NCBI RefSeq assembly: GCF_001279775.1 | Contig: NZ_LGDG01000264.1 | Span: 1 to 49,806 of the forward strand | Reading direction: 5' to 3' | Origin: Streptomyces sp. MMG1533 | Lineage (GTDB): Bacteria > Actinomycetota > Actinomycetes > Streptomycetales > Streptomycetaceae | Length of the DNA: 49,806 bases | Part shown: in pieces, positions 8,572-17,412 of the stretch | Layout: each line of letters starts with the position of its first letter | Numbering within the stretch: the stretch's first letter is position 1 | The notes under the pieces: model-generated | What the model was told of the DNA's origin: nothing | The model's input: only the letters and a program-made list of their open reading frames with translations | Databases searched by the model: none | Program-made: the position numbers and the translations under genes

Positions 8572-10758
8572 TTGACAAGATCCTGGGCGCGAAAGGCATT
8601 CGCTTCGGCGACGGCCCTCGCAATAGGTGGGGCATTCGCCGTTGCCTCCGCGACGACCGCGTCGGCGTATCAGCCGAGTCCGTCGAATTTGTATACGGCG
8701 GACAATGCCGCAGCCTGCAACAAGAATCCCTGCGTGCTCTACCCGAAGTCGGCTCAGCTGCCGAGCGGGCGGATCGTGGCGGCGTTCGAGAACAGTCAGA
8801 GCGCTCCGGTGGGGCAGACGATGCCCGTCTACAAGAGCGACGACGACGGTACGACGTGGGCGAAGCTGGCCGACGTCAAGGCGCCCGCCTACCTCTCCGG
8901 CGACTCCGCGTACGCGAAGTACACGAGCAACTGGACCAACCCGTATCTCTATGTGCTCCCGCAGGACGTCGGTTCACTGAGCGCCGGCACGCTGCTGCTC
9001 GCGAGCATCGTCTCGGGCGACGACTACTACTACGAGGAGCACAAGGCCGCCGACTCCAGTTGGTCGCCGTCCGGTGACGGCGACCGCAAGGACGTGGCGC
9101 TCGCCCTGTACGCCAGCACGGACGACGGCGCGAGCTGGAGCTTCAAGAACATCATCTCGGCCGGCGGCTGGCAGGGCGGCAGCGCGGGCAGCATCGGCCG
9201 CGTCTCCACGGCCAACACCGACGCCCAGGTCGATCCCGTCTGGGAACCGCACCTGCTCGCCCACAACGGCAAGCTCATCGCCTACTACTCCGACGAGAGC
9301 GACTTCACCGGCTACAGCACCAGCACCGGTGCCCCGACCCTCGCCACAGACAACGACACGGCGACCGACTCCGGCGGCCAGGTCCTCGTCCACCGGACCT
9401 GGGACGGCGGCAGCGGCACGTCCTGGAGCAACCCGGTCGTCGACGTCCCGGGCTCCACGGTGAGCGTGGGCGGCAGGACGGAGATCGGCGGCGGCCGTCC
9501 GGGCATGACCACCATCGCGCCGACGACCGACGGCAAGTGGCTCCTGACGTACGAGTACTGGGGCGGCGGCACCAACGTCCGCTACCGGATCTCCGACGAC
9601 CCGACGAAGTTCTTCTCGGCCACGGACGCCGCGATCACCTCGCTGCCCGTGCCCTCGGGCGGGAACACGCTGTCCACCGGCGGCAGCCCGGTCCTCCTCC
9701 CGATGCCGGACGGACGGATCGTCTACAACGCGTCCGGCAGCGGCAGCGTCTGGGTGAACGAGTCCGGTCTGAGCACCGGCACGTGGAAGCAGTACCAGAC
9801 GCCGATCGCCGCCGGGTACAGCCGCAACCTGCAGTACGTCGACGGCACGGGACGCGTGCTCATCCTCCAGGCGTCCTGGAGCGGTGGCAGCGTGGGCCCC
9901 GTGAAGTACGCCGAGGTCGACCTCGGCCGCTCCGACGGCGCCTACTACAGCCTCGTCAACCGGCTGACCGGCCAGGTGCTCGGCACCGCGTCCGGGAAGA
10001 CGCAGGACGCCAACCTCACCGGGAACACCCCCGACCTCGTCCTGGGCGCGGCGGACTCCACCGCCGACACGCAGCGCTGGCACCTCACCGCCAAGGGCGG
10101 CGACGTGACGCTGCTCAACAAGGCCGGGGGCCGCGCGGCCGCCATCTGGACCGGCAGCGCGACGGCCGGGCAGAAGCTGGCCCAGTGGGTCGACGACGGA
10201 GCCACCGACAAGGTGTGGACCCTCGTGTCCACGACCAACGGGTACTACAAGCTCCGCTCGGTCCGTAACACCAGCCTGTACATGACCGGAGCGACCGCGG
10301 GCGGCTCCGTCACGTTGGCGGCGTCGACCGGCGACGGCTCGCAGGAGTGGCAGCTGGTCCAGGACCCGCTCCCCACGGACTCGACCTTCACCCTGAAGGG
10401 CGCCTACTCCGGCCGCTGCCTCGACGTCCCGAACGGCCAGACGGGCGTCCAGGTCCAGATCTACGACTGCTCGGGCAACGCCAACCAGACCATCACCCGG
10501 ACCGCGGCCGGCGAACTCCGCGTCTCGGGCAAGTGTCTGGCCGCCGACGGCGACGGCACCACCGCGGGCACCAAGCTCATCCTGTGGGCCTGCAACGGAA
10601 AGACCAGCCAGCAGTGGTCCTTCCGGGTCGATCGCACCATCGTCAACCGCTCCAACGGCCTGGTCATCGACGTGACCAACTGGGGCAAGGCCAACGGTTC
10701 GAAGGTCCAGCTGTGGACCGGACTGGGCAACGCCACCCAGCAGTGGACCCGAAGCTAG
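8572..10758 (+). CDS. Secreted GH93-like exo-alpha-1,5-arabinanase (sialidase fold) with two CBM13-like domains
   Basis: A TTG start at 8572 is set by the ribosome site AAAGGAAC and by the signal peptide that follows at once (MTRSWARKAF, cleavage near TASA, about residue 32); the 728-residue length follows from it. The catalytic part (about 33-440) has two Asp boxes (SDDDGTTW, STDDGASW) of the six-bladed sialidase propeller and the motifs WEPHLLAHNGKL, YYSDES, GRPGMTT and LTYEYWGGG, which I associate with GH93 rather than GH33. Residues about 455-600 and 605-728 are ricin-type lectin domains (QEWQLV, SQQWSF, TQQWTRS). It likely releases arabinose units or short products from arabinan. A GH33-like sialidase is the main alternative. 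Confidence 0.75.
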   Translation: MTRSWARKAFASATALAIGGAFAVASATTASAYQPSPSNLYTADNAAACNKNPCVLYPKSAQLPSGRIVAAFENSQSAPVGQTMPVYKSDDDGTTWAKLADVKAPAYLSGDSAYAKYTSNWTNPYLYVLPQDVGSLSAGTLLLASIVSGDDYYYEEHKAADSSWSPSGDGDRKDVALALYASTDDGASWSFKNIISAGGWQGGSAGSIGRVSTANTDAQVDPVWEPHLLAHNGKLIAYYSDESDFTGYSTSTGAPTLATDNDTATDSGGQVLVHRTWDGGSGTSWSNPVVDVPGSTVSVGGRTEIGGGRPGMTTIAPTTDGKWLLTYEYWGGGTNVRYRISDDPTKFFSATDAAITSLPVPSGGNTLSTGGSPVLLPMPDGRIVYNASGSGSVWVNESGLSTGTWKQYQTPIAAGYSRNLQYVDGTGRVLILQASWSGGSVGPVKYAEVDLGRSDGAYYSLVNRLTGQVLGTASGKTQDANLTGNTPDLVLGAADSTADTQRWHLTAKGGDVTLLNKAGGRAAAIWTGSATAGQKLAQWVDDGATDKVWTLVSTTNGYYKLRSVRNTSLYMTGATAGGSVTLAASTGDGSQEWQLVQDPLPTDSTFTLKGAYSGRCLDVPNGQTGVQVQIYDCSGNANQTITRTAAGELRVSGKCLAADGDGTTAGTKLILWACNGKTSQQWSFRVDRTIVNRSNGLVIDVTNWGKANGSKVQLWTGLGNATQQWTRS

Positions 10759-10776
10759 GTCCTGACCGGTACGAAC

Positions 10777-10817
10777 AGAAGGCGGCGCCACCGGTCGATC
10801 CGGTGGCGCCGCCTTCT
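10777..10817. terminator. Strong bidirectional hairpin terminator
   Basis: A perfect 18-bp stem starting AGAAGGCGGC and closing GCCGCCTTCT encloses the loop TCGAT. It separates the convergent GH93-like and GH3 genes. Confidence 0.9.
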
Positions 10818-10834
10818 CGTCTCGTCCCCCCGGC

Positions 10835-13198
10835 TCACTCCCGCTCGACGGTCACGGGCACGCCGTGATGCCGTACGACCGTCGCGTCCCGCTCCTCGCC
10901 GACGAGCCGGACGGCGTCCCGCACCGGTGTGTCCAGGCTGGAGGAGCCCGCCTGGAGCAGGATCTCGCCGGGCTCGACGATGCGGCGACCGTCCAGACCG
11001 GTGAAAGCGAGGCGGTCGGTGTGGACGTGGAAGCGGACCGTGGCCCGCTCGCCGGGGGAGAGGGCCACCTTGGCGAAGCCGAGCAGGAAGCGTACTGGCC
11101 GCGTGACCTGGGCGACCGTGTCGACGGCGTACAGCTGGACGGTCTCGGCGCCCGCGACCGTCCCCGTGTTCCGCACCCGCGCGCTGACCGTGAACTCCCC
11201 GTCCGTCGGCACCTGTTCGCGGTCGACGGACAGCAGGTCGATCGCGAACGTGGTGTACGACAGCCCGTGGCCGAACGGGAACGCGGGCGTGGGGTCGAGG
11301 TTGGACAGGAAGCTCTGCCGGTCGCCGAGCGGCGGGTGGAGGTAGGTGTACGGCTGGCCGCCCGGCGAGGTGGGGATCTGCACGGGGAGCTTGCCGCTGA
11401 AATTGGCGCGTCCGGACAGGAGCCCGGCCACCGCCCGGCCGCCCTCCTCCCCCGGCAGGAAGACCTGCACCATGGCCGCGGCGGCGGACGCGAACCGGCC
11501 CACGGCGTAGGGCCGGCCACTGCTGACGATCAGCACGACGGGCTTCCCGGTCGCCAACACCGCCTCGACCAGCTCCTCCTGGACGCCCGGCAGGCGCAGG
11601 TCCTCCACGTCGCAGCCCTCACCCGACGTGCCGATGCCGAACATGCCCGCCTTGTCGCCGACGACCAGGACCGCGAGGTCGGCAGCGGCGCAGGCCGCCA
11701 CCGCGGCCGGGATCCCGGAGCGGTCCTCGTCCCGGATGGGGCAGCCCTCGGCGAACTCCCAGTGCACCGCCGGGAGTTCCTCGGCCAGCGCGGTACGCAG
11801 GGAGACCGCCTCGACACCGTTGCCGAGGTCGTCGCGCTCGGCGAGCACGTGGTTGGGGAAGCTGTAGCAGCCGAACATGGTGCGTACGTCGTCGGCGCAC
11901 GGGCCGATCAGCGCGATCCGGCCGGCGGACGGGAGGGGCAGGGTCCCGTCGTTCGACAGCAGGACGGCACTCGACTGCGCCACGGCGTAGGCGAGTCCGC
12001 GGTTCTCCGGTTTGTCCAGGTCGAGTTCACCGGCGCGCAGGGCGTAAGGCCGCGGGTCCCAATCGGGGTCCAGGAGTCCGAGTTCGATCTTCTGCCGCAG
12101 CACCCGGCGTACGGCGCGGTCGACCAGCTCCTCCTCCACCATGCCCTCCTCCACCGCGTGGACGAGGGCGTCACCGAAGCCGCGCTGGTCGGGGAGCTCG
12201 ACGTCCATCCCGGCGCGCAGGGCGAGCGCCCCGGCGCCGGGCAGGTCGGCGGCCACCCGGTGGGCACTCACCAGGAAGGGCAGCGACCAGTAGTCGGAGA
12301 CGACGGTGCCTTCGAAACCCCATGCCTCGCGCAGGACTTCGGTCAGGAGCCACCGGCTGGCGGCGGGTGCCTCGCCGTCGATCTCGGCGTAGGAGTTCAT
12401 GACCGACCGTACGCCGGCGGCGACCAGGCGTTCGAAGGGCGGCAGGATGACGTCCAGGAGTTCGCGGCGGCCGATCTGCACGGGGGCGTGGTTACGGCCG
12501 CCCATGGAGGCGGAGTATCCGGCGAAGTGCTTGAGGGTGGCGTACACGCCGGCGCTCTGCAGACCGGTGACGTACGCCTCCCCCATCTCTCCGACCAGGT
12601 ACGGGTCCTCGCCGTAGGTCTCCTCGCAGCGCCCCCACCGGTAGTCGCGGATCACGTCGACGACCGGGGCGAGCCCTTGGTGGACGCCGGCCTCGGCCAT
12701 GTCGGCGCCGATGGCCTCGCCGACCCGCCGGATCAGCTCCGGGTCGAAGGTGGCCGCCATGCCGAGCGAGGTGGGGTAGATCGTCGCCCCGTACGCGGTG
12801 AAACCGGTCAGGCACTCGTCGTGCGCCATGGCCGGGATGCCGAGCCTGCTCTGGCCGACGATCTGGCGCTGGCGCTCGGCCAGGGCCCGGGAGTGCTCCA
12901 GGGCGGGCCGGGGCAGGGTGCCGTACGGGCGGGTGAGCTGGCCCAGGCCGTGCCGGGCGGTCTCGTCGAGGTCGCCGACCCGGTCGAAGATGCTGGTGCC
13001 GGGCGCCACTTCCGGGCCGGCCGGTTCGACGTCCTCCCAGGCGCTGCCGAGTTGCGCGACCTTCTCCGGGAGGGTGAGCCGGGCGAGCAGGGCCTCGACC
13101 CGGTCGGAGGTCGGCAGGGCGGGGTCGGTCCAGGGCCGGTCGTCCTCTTCGGGGTCCGGCTGGGGGATGCCGCCGTGGTCGGGCATGGTGGTCGTCAT
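10835..13198 (-). CDS. Cytoplasmic GH3 beta-glycosidase (beta-xylosidase/beta-glucosidase type)
   Basis: The 787-residue protein begins at ATG 13198 after GAGGAG with 6-bp spacing and has no signal peptide. The N-terminal (alpha/beta)8 domain shows GRCEETYGEDPYL, KHFAGYSA and the nucleophile motif VVSDYWSL (Asp). An (alpha/beta)6 sandwich follows (VVIV-type strand VLIVSSGRPYAVG, VFLPGEEGG, ANFSGKLPVQ), then a fibronectin III-like C-terminus (SARVRNTG, VQLYAVD). It is the last gene of the transporter operon, after a 174-bp gap, so it probably hydrolyses the imported oligosaccharide inside the cell. The actual sugar (xylose, glucose or arabinose) cannot be fixed from sequence. Confidence 0.88.
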   Translation of the reverse strand: MTTTMPDHGGIPQPDPEEDDRPWTDPALPTSDRVEALLARLTLPEKVAQLGSAWEDVEPAGPEVAPGTSIFDRVGDLDETARHGLGQLTRPYGTLPRPALEHSRALAERQRQIVGQSRLGIPAMAHDECLTGFTAYGATIYPTSLGMAATFDPELIRRVGEAIGADMAEAGVHQGLAPVVDVIRDYRWGRCEETYGEDPYLVGEMGEAYVTGLQSAGVYATLKHFAGYSASMGGRNHAPVQIGRRELLDVILPPFERLVAAGVRSVMNSYAEIDGEAPAASRWLLTEVLREAWGFEGTVVSDYWSLPFLVSAHRVAADLPGAGALALRAGMDVELPDQRGFGDALVHAVEEGMVEEELVDRAVRRVLRQKIELGLLDPDWDPRPYALRAGELDLDKPENRGLAYAVAQSSAVLLSNDGTLPLPSAGRIALIGPCADDVRTMFGCYSFPNHVLAERDDLGNGVEAVSLRTALAEELPAVHWEFAEGCPIRDEDRSGIPAAVAACAAADLAVLVVGDKAGMFGIGTSGEGCDVEDLRLPGVQEELVEAVLATGKPVVLIVSSGRPYAVGRFASAAAAMVQVFLPGEEGGRAVAGLLSGRANFSGKLPVQIPTSPGGQPYTYLHPPLGDRQSFLSNLDPTPAFPFGHGLSYTTFAIDLLSVDREQVPTDGEFTVSARVRNTGTVAGAETVQLYAVDTVAQVTRPVRFLLGFAKVALSPGERATVRFHVHTDRLAFTGLDGRRIVEPGEILLQAGSSSLDTPVRDAVRLVGEERDATVVRHHGVPVTVERE

Positions 13199-13300
13199 TC
13201 ACGACTCCTCGGGGGATCGCACATGTGCTCGCGAGGGGGCGTGCGGGGTGTGCGTGGGCACGCCGACGGGGCCGGGCGCGCTGCCCGGCCGCTGCTCGGA

Positions 13301-13372
13301 GCGAACTGTTCGCTGAAGGGAGCTGCTGTGGAGCTGCTGAAGGGAGCTACTGAAGTGGGCTGCTGAAGTGGG
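13301..13372. repeat. 13-bp palindrome and imperfect CTGAAG(T/G)GG repeats in the GH3 leader
   Basis: Between the permease stop and the GH3 gene lie the perfect palindrome GCGAACTGTTCGC (13301-13313) and, directly abutting the permease stop, a run of imperfect copies of a GCTGCTGAAG(T/G)GG unit (13312-13372). It could be an mRNA processing or attenuation site that separates GH3 expression from the transporter. Confidence 0.55.
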
Positions 13373-14311
13373 TCACTTGGAGAAACCGGCGGTGAGACCG
13401 GCGACGAGCTGGCGCCGGGCGAGGATGAACAGCGCGAGCATCGGCAGGGTGGACAGCACCACCGCGGCCATCGTGGCCGGTACGTCGATGCCGAACTGGC
13501 CCCGGTAGAGGGTCAGCGCCACCGGCAGCACGGCCTTGTCGCCGCTCTGGGTGAGGATGAGCGGGAAGAGGAAGCCGTTCCAGACCTGCAGTCCGTCATA
13601 GACGGCGACCGTCATCAGGGCCGGGCGGGCCAGGGGTGCCGCGAGCGAGAAGAGCATGCGCCAGTCGCCGGCGCCGTCGACGATCATCGCCTCGAACAGG
13701 GAGCGGGGCACGTCGCGCAGGAAGCTGACCAGGATCATCACCGTGATCGGCAGCGCGAACGCGGCCGAGGGAAGGACGATCGCGAGGAGGCTGTCGTACA
13801 ACTGCATCCGGATGATCAGCAGGTAGACCGGGATGATCACCGCCTGCAGCGGGATGGCGAGCCCCAGCAGGAACAGCCGGAACGACAGCCGGGACAGGCG
13901 GGTTCCGGCGCCCCGGACGATCGCGAAGGCGGCCATGAGGGCGACGGCGACGGTCAGGGCGACGGTCGCCACGGTCACGATCACGCTGTTGAGCAGGTAG
14001 GTCGTGAAATCGCCGGCCAGGACGGTCCGGTAGTTGTCGAACGTCGGGTGGCCGGGCAGGGCGAGTGGGCTGTCGGAGGTGAAGTCGGCACGGGTGCGCA
14101 GGCTGGTCACCACCAGCCAGTACACGGGTACGACGGCGATCACCGCCCAGAGGAGCGTGGTACTGCCGGTGAGGGCGCGGCGCACCGCGCCGGCGGCCGT
14201 GAGGTGGCGGGCGCGACCGGGCCGCGAGGGCGCGGGGGGCCGTCCGACGCCCTGGTCACGGTCACCCGTGCCCGTACGGGAGTGGCGGGCCTTCGTCACG
14301 GTGGTGCTCAC
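13373..14311 (-). CDS. CUT1 ABC sugar permease, MalG type
   Basis: GTG start at 14311 overlaps the preceding permease stop by GTGA. The 312-residue protein has a cytoplasmic Arg-rich N-terminus of about 45 residues and six hydrophobic segments. The cytoplasmic EAA loop reads FEAMIVDGAGDWRMLF, the contact to the ATPase. The Pro-directed start of the membrane domain (WAVIAVVPVYWLVVTSLRT) and LGLAIPLQAVIIPVYL are typical of MalG-like subunits. No ATPase gene is present in the operon, so a shared MsiK-type ATPase elsewhere is expected, as known for Streptomyces CUT1 systems. Confidence 0.9.
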   Translation of the reverse strand: MSTTVTKARHSRTGTGDRDQGVGRPPAPSRPGRARHLTAAGAVRRALTGSTTLLWAVIAVVPVYWLVVTSLRTRADFTSDSPLALPGHPTFDNYRTVLAGDFTTYLLNSVIVTVATVALTVAVALMAAFAIVRGAGTRLSRLSFRLFLLGLAIPLQAVIIPVYLLIIRMQLYDSLLAIVLPSAAFALPITVMILVSFLRDVPRSLFEAMIVDGAGDWRMLFSLAAPLARPALMTVAVYDGLQVWNGFLFPLILTQSGDKAVLPVALTLYRGQFGIDVPATMAAVVLSTLPMLALFILARRQLVAGLTAGFSK

Positions 14312-15207
14312 ATGCCCTCCTGCCGGCTGTCCATCCGGGTGAAGCCGGACAGGCGGGTGGTCAGCAGCGACAGGCCGAGGCCGAAGACCACCAGGAGGGT
14401 GGCGACGGCGCTGGCGCGGCCCATGTCGTGGGCCTGGAATCCGGTGATGTACATGGCGAGGGGAAGGACGCGGGTGGCGGTGCCGGGGCCACCGGTTCCG
14501 CCGGACAGGACGAAGATCAGGTCGAAGTAGGTCAACGAGCCGACCAGCATGAGGGTGCTGGAGGTGACCATCGTGTACTTCAGCTGCGGCAGGGTGATGT
14601 GCAGGAAGCGGGTCGCCGGCCCGGCGCCGTCGAGGGCGGCGGCCTCGTACAGGGCCGTGGGGATCTGCCGTATCCCGGCCTGGTAGAGCAGGGCGTGGAA
14701 CGGCACGAACTGCCAGGCGATCACGAAGATCACCGTGTACAGGGCCAGGTCCGGCGAGCCGAGCAGCGGCTTGGCCAGCCAGTGCAGGCCGGGCGTGGCG
14801 CCGATACCGAAGGACGGGTCGAGCAGCGCCTGCCAGGTCAGACCGATCGCCACCGCCGACAGCAGCAGCGGGAGGAAGAACAGCACGGCGAACAGCGCCC
14901 TCCCCCGCCCCCTCGGCGCCTGGAAGACACCGAGGGCCAGGGCGATCGGCGTCTGGACCAGCCAGCTCACCGCCATCACCTTGACGGTGAGCCCCAGCGC
15001 CTGCCAGGTGGCGCCGTCGGCCAGGACGGCACTCCAGTTGCCGACGCCCGCCCAGCCGACGGAGCCCAGGCCGTCCCAGTCGGCGAGGCTGAGCGCCACC
15101 ACCCCGACGAGGGGGACCAGCCCGAACAGGCCGAAGAGCAGCAGGGCGGGGGCGACCATGAGGAGGCCACCGCCTCCTCTGCGGCGTGCGGGGGCGGTGA
15201 GCGTCAC
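14308..15207 (-). CDS. CUT1 ABC sugar permease, MalF type
   Basis: The real start is the GTG at 15207, which overlaps the binding-protein stop by GTGA; the longer open frame upstream is a shadow of the binding protein. The 299-residue protein opens with a basic segment and the first helix (MVAPALLLFGLFGLVPLV), six helices in all. The EAA loop reads YEAAALDGAGPATRFLHITLP. It pairs with the MalG-type subunit encoded next, again with a GTGA overlap, so the three transporter genes are tightly coupled. Confidence 0.9.
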   Translation of the reverse strand: MTLTAPARRRGGGGLLMVAPALLLFGLFGLVPLVGVVALSLADWDGLGSVGWAGVGNWSAVLADGATWQALGLTVKVMAVSWLVQTPIALALGVFQAPRGRGRALFAVLFFLPLLLSAVAIGLTWQALLDPSFGIGATPGLHWLAKPLLGSPDLALYTVIFVIAWQFVPFHALLYQAGIRQIPTALYEAAALDGAGPATRFLHITLPQLKYTMVTSSTLMLVGSLTYFDLIFVLSGGTGGPGTATRVLPLAMYITGFQAHDMGRASAVATLLVVFGLGLSLLTTRLSGFTRMDSRQEGM

Positions 15208-16529
15208 GACCCCGCCTTGCTCATGTTGGTACCGAACTCGGCGGGCGGGATCTGGCGCAGGAACGACTTGTCGGTGTTGGTCAGCAGCGGGTCGGCCTGG
15301 TCGGACGGCAGGGCCTGGTCCCAGGAGAGCTGGAAGCCCGGCGCGTTCTGCACCAGGTCGTAGACGAAGGTGAGCCAGTCCTTGTCGGACGACGACTTCA
15401 CCGCCGCCAGCTTCGGCTCCAGGCCCTTGACCGGGGGCACACTGCCGGCGGCGAGGTAGGCGTCGGCCTGGGAGTCGTTCAGGACGTAGTCCTTGAGGTA
15501 GGTCAGCGCGGCGCTCTTGTTCTTGGTCGCCGAGTTGACCGACAGGAAGTTCGAGGGGTTGCCGACGATGCTGTTCGCGCTGCCGGTGCCGCCGGGCAGC
15601 GTCGGGAACGCGGTGTAGCCCAGGTCGCCGTTCTTCAGGAAGTCGGGCGCGGCCTTGGCGATGTTGGCGTACTCCCAGGTACCCATCACCTCCATCGCCG
15701 CCTTGCCCGTGTAGAGCAGGGCGGTGGAGGCGCCCTGGTCGTAGTTGACGGAGGAGGCGTTGTCCCCGAAGGCACCGGCCTTCGACAGGTCCTGGAGGTA
15801 CTGGTTGGCCTTGGTGACCGACGCGTCCTTCCACACCGAGGCGTCACCGGAGGCGATCTTCGTGAACACCTGGGAGCCGCCCTGGCGGTCGAGCAGGTAC
15901 TCCAGGTACATCAGCGTCGGCCACTTGGAGTTCGCGGCGAGGGAGAGCGGCACGACGTCCTTCGCCTTCAGCTTCTTCACGGCCGCCAGCAGGTCGTCGT
16001 ACGTCTTCGGCGGCTCGACTCCCGCGTCGGCCAGCACCTTCTTGTTGTAGTAGAGGACGACGGGGGCGAGGCCGTTGGCGGGCACGCCGTAGACCTTGCC
16101 GTCGAAGGTGGCGCTCTGCATCACGCTCGGGGTGAACCGGTCCGTGTCCGCCCCGGTCTGCGTCAGCGCGTCGACCTTGCCGGCCTTGACGTAGTCGTTC
16201 AGCGCCCCGCCGCCCCAGCTGAAGAAGATGTCCGGGGCCTGGTTCGCGCCGAAGGCGACACGCAGCTTCTGCTTGTAGTCGTCGTTGGCGAACAGCCGCA
16301 GGGTGATCTTCTCGTCCGGGTGGTCCTTGTTGTAGGCGTCGACGGACTCCTTGAGGATCGTCTGGTCGTTGAGCGCCCACATCGTCAGGCCCTTCGCGGA
16401 CGACGCGGTGGACGGCCCCGAAGTCCCGCACGCGGCAAGGCCCATGGCCGCCGTGAGGGTGACGGCGGACGCGACGACGAGTCGAATTCTCGGGCTTGTG
16501 AGATTGCCGCTGACCGGGATTCTCCGCAT
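15204..16529 (-). CDS. CUT1 sugar-binding lipoprotein
   Basis: Start at ATG 16529, behind AGAGAGG; an in-frame ATG at 16559 gives a poorer start. The 441-residue protein has the lipobox LAAC with Cys 34 and the type I extracellular solute-binding fold (MWALNDQTILKESVD, APDIFFSWGGG, GKVYGVPANGLAPVVLYYNK, YTGKAAMEVMGTWEY). It captures oligosaccharide outside the membrane for the two permeases that follow. Two CGAAA-N3-TTTCG palindromes lie 60 and 160 bp upstream, suggesting repression by the LacI protein encoded at 7391. Confidence 0.9.
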   Translation of the reverse strand: MRRIPVSGNLTSPRIRLVVASAVTLTAAMGLAACGTSGPSTASSAKGLTMWALNDQTILKESVDAYNKDHPDEKITLRLFANDDYKQKLRVAFGANQAPDIFFSWGGGALNDYVKAGKVDALTQTGADTDRFTPSVMQSATFDGKVYGVPANGLAPVVLYYNKKVLADAGVEPPKTYDDLLAAVKKLKAKDVVPLSLAANSKWPTLMYLEYLLDRQGGSQVFTKIASGDASVWKDASVTKANQYLQDLSKAGAFGDNASSVNYDQGASTALLYTGKAAMEVMGTWEYANIAKAAPDFLKNGDLGYTAFPTLPGGTGSANSIVGNPSNFLSVNSATKNKSAALTYLKDYVLNDSQADAYLAAGSVPPVKGLEPKLAAVKSSSDKDWLTFVYDLVQNAPGFQLSWDQALPSDQADPLLTNTDKSFLRQIPPAEFGTNMSKAGS

Positions 16530-16588
16530 GGTGGTGCCTCTCTTCTTTCCACATGCCATCGGTGAGCCAGGCAGATCGGAAACCGATA

Positions 16589-16601
16589 CGAAAGGCTTTC
16601 G
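16589..16601. promoter_or_regulatory. Candidate LacI-type operator CGAAA-N3-TTTCG, copy 2
   Basis: CGAAAGGCTTTCG, perfect 5-bp arms with a 3-bp centre, begins 60 bp before the binding-protein start. Same arms and spacing as at 8444 and 16689. Confidence 0.6.
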
Positions 16602-16688
16602 GATGCCACGCTGCCGACGGCCTGCCTGCTGGCCGGGACACTGACACGGAATTCACAGCAGGGACAAGCACGGGAAATGCCTCGGTTA

Positions 16689-16701
16689 CGAAATACTTTC
16701 G
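16689..16701. promoter_or_regulatory. Candidate LacI-type operator CGAAA-N3-TTTCG, copy 3
   Basis: CGAAATACTTTCG, exactly 100 bp from copy 2 (centre to centre), would allow looping between two bound repressors. The rest of the 397-bp gap (16530-16926) shows no convincing promoter pair. Confidence 0.6.
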
Positions 16702-16926
16702 CGAACCGTATTCCTCCCCGGAAAGCAGCCAGGCTACGAGACCGCTCCCGATGGTCGCGTGGTCCTCGGTCCCGCCTTCTGCGGCGCGAGTAACAACTGC
16801 CCATCACCGCTGATCGGTGCCTGTGTCGCGGCTGCCGCACGCCTGAGACGACGGCCCGTTTCCCTGTGGGTGTCGGACGTCCCCTTCCCCCCGGGGGCGT
16901 CCGACGCCCGACAGGAAGTGAACGAG

Positions 16927-17412
16927 ATGAGCGAAGCGGCGCACTGGATCCGGCTGTCGTCCGCGCCGGAGGCGGCCCGTTCCGCGGCGTACGAGATCCG
17001 CGGGAGCCTTTGCCTGACCACCCTCGGCGTGTTCGCGGAGTGGGCCGGAACGCTCGGTTTCCCGGGGTACTTCGGGTACAACTGGGACGCGTTCGAGGAC
17101 TGCATGTTCACCGTGGCGCGGCCCGGGCCGCGCGGCCCGGACGGCGAACCGAGGGCTCCGCTGACGATCGTCGTACGGGACGCCGCCGGGCTCCTCGCGG
17201 ACGAACCCCCGCGACAACTGGCCACCCTCCTGGACGTCCTGAGCGATGTGGCAGGCCGCTGCAGCGTGCGCCGTCCGTCCTCCCCCGTGCGCGACCCGAG
17301 GCTCCTGCTGCTCCTGCACGACTCGCCCGCCCACCTCGATGAGCTGGCACGGCGCATGGAACAGGCGGGGTTCACCGTTCCGGGCCCGGACTCATGGGAT
17401 CTGCCGCGGTAG
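16927..17412 (+). CDS. Barstar-family ribonuclease inhibitor, orphan copy
   Basis: ATG 16927 is chosen because AGGAAG sits 8 bp upstream. The 161-residue protein matches barstar in its core: an AEWAGTLGFPGYFGYNWDAF-type helix and loop with the Asp/Glu cluster (DAFEDCM), a beta-strand LTIVVRDA, and the closing LLLLLHDSP strand with the DEL helix. Barstars block the active site of barnase-type ribonucleases in the cytoplasm. No ribonuclease gene adjoins this copy; one with its own barstar lies 3.4 kb away beyond the two-component operon. The 3' end overlaps the convergent kinase gene by 21 bp. Confidence 0.8.
   Translation: MSEAAHWIRLSSAPEAARSAAYEIRGSLCLTTLGVFAEWAGTLGFPGYFGYNWDAFEDCMFTVARPGPRGPDGEPRAPLTIVVRDAAGLLADEPPRQLATLLDVLSDVAGRCSVRRPSSPVRDPRLLLLLHDSPAHLDELARRMEQAGFTVPGPDSWDLPR

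Noticed and set aside
8572..10758. Calling the sialidase-fold enzyme a GH33 neuraminidase
   Set aside because: Asp boxes are shared by both families, but WEPHLL, YYSDE and RPGMTT fit GH93 better, and the neighbours are plant-glycan genes.
10865..13366. 833-codon plus-strand open frame opposite the GH3 gene
   Set aside because: GH3 motifs are unmistakable on the other strand; this frame is compositionally a shadow.
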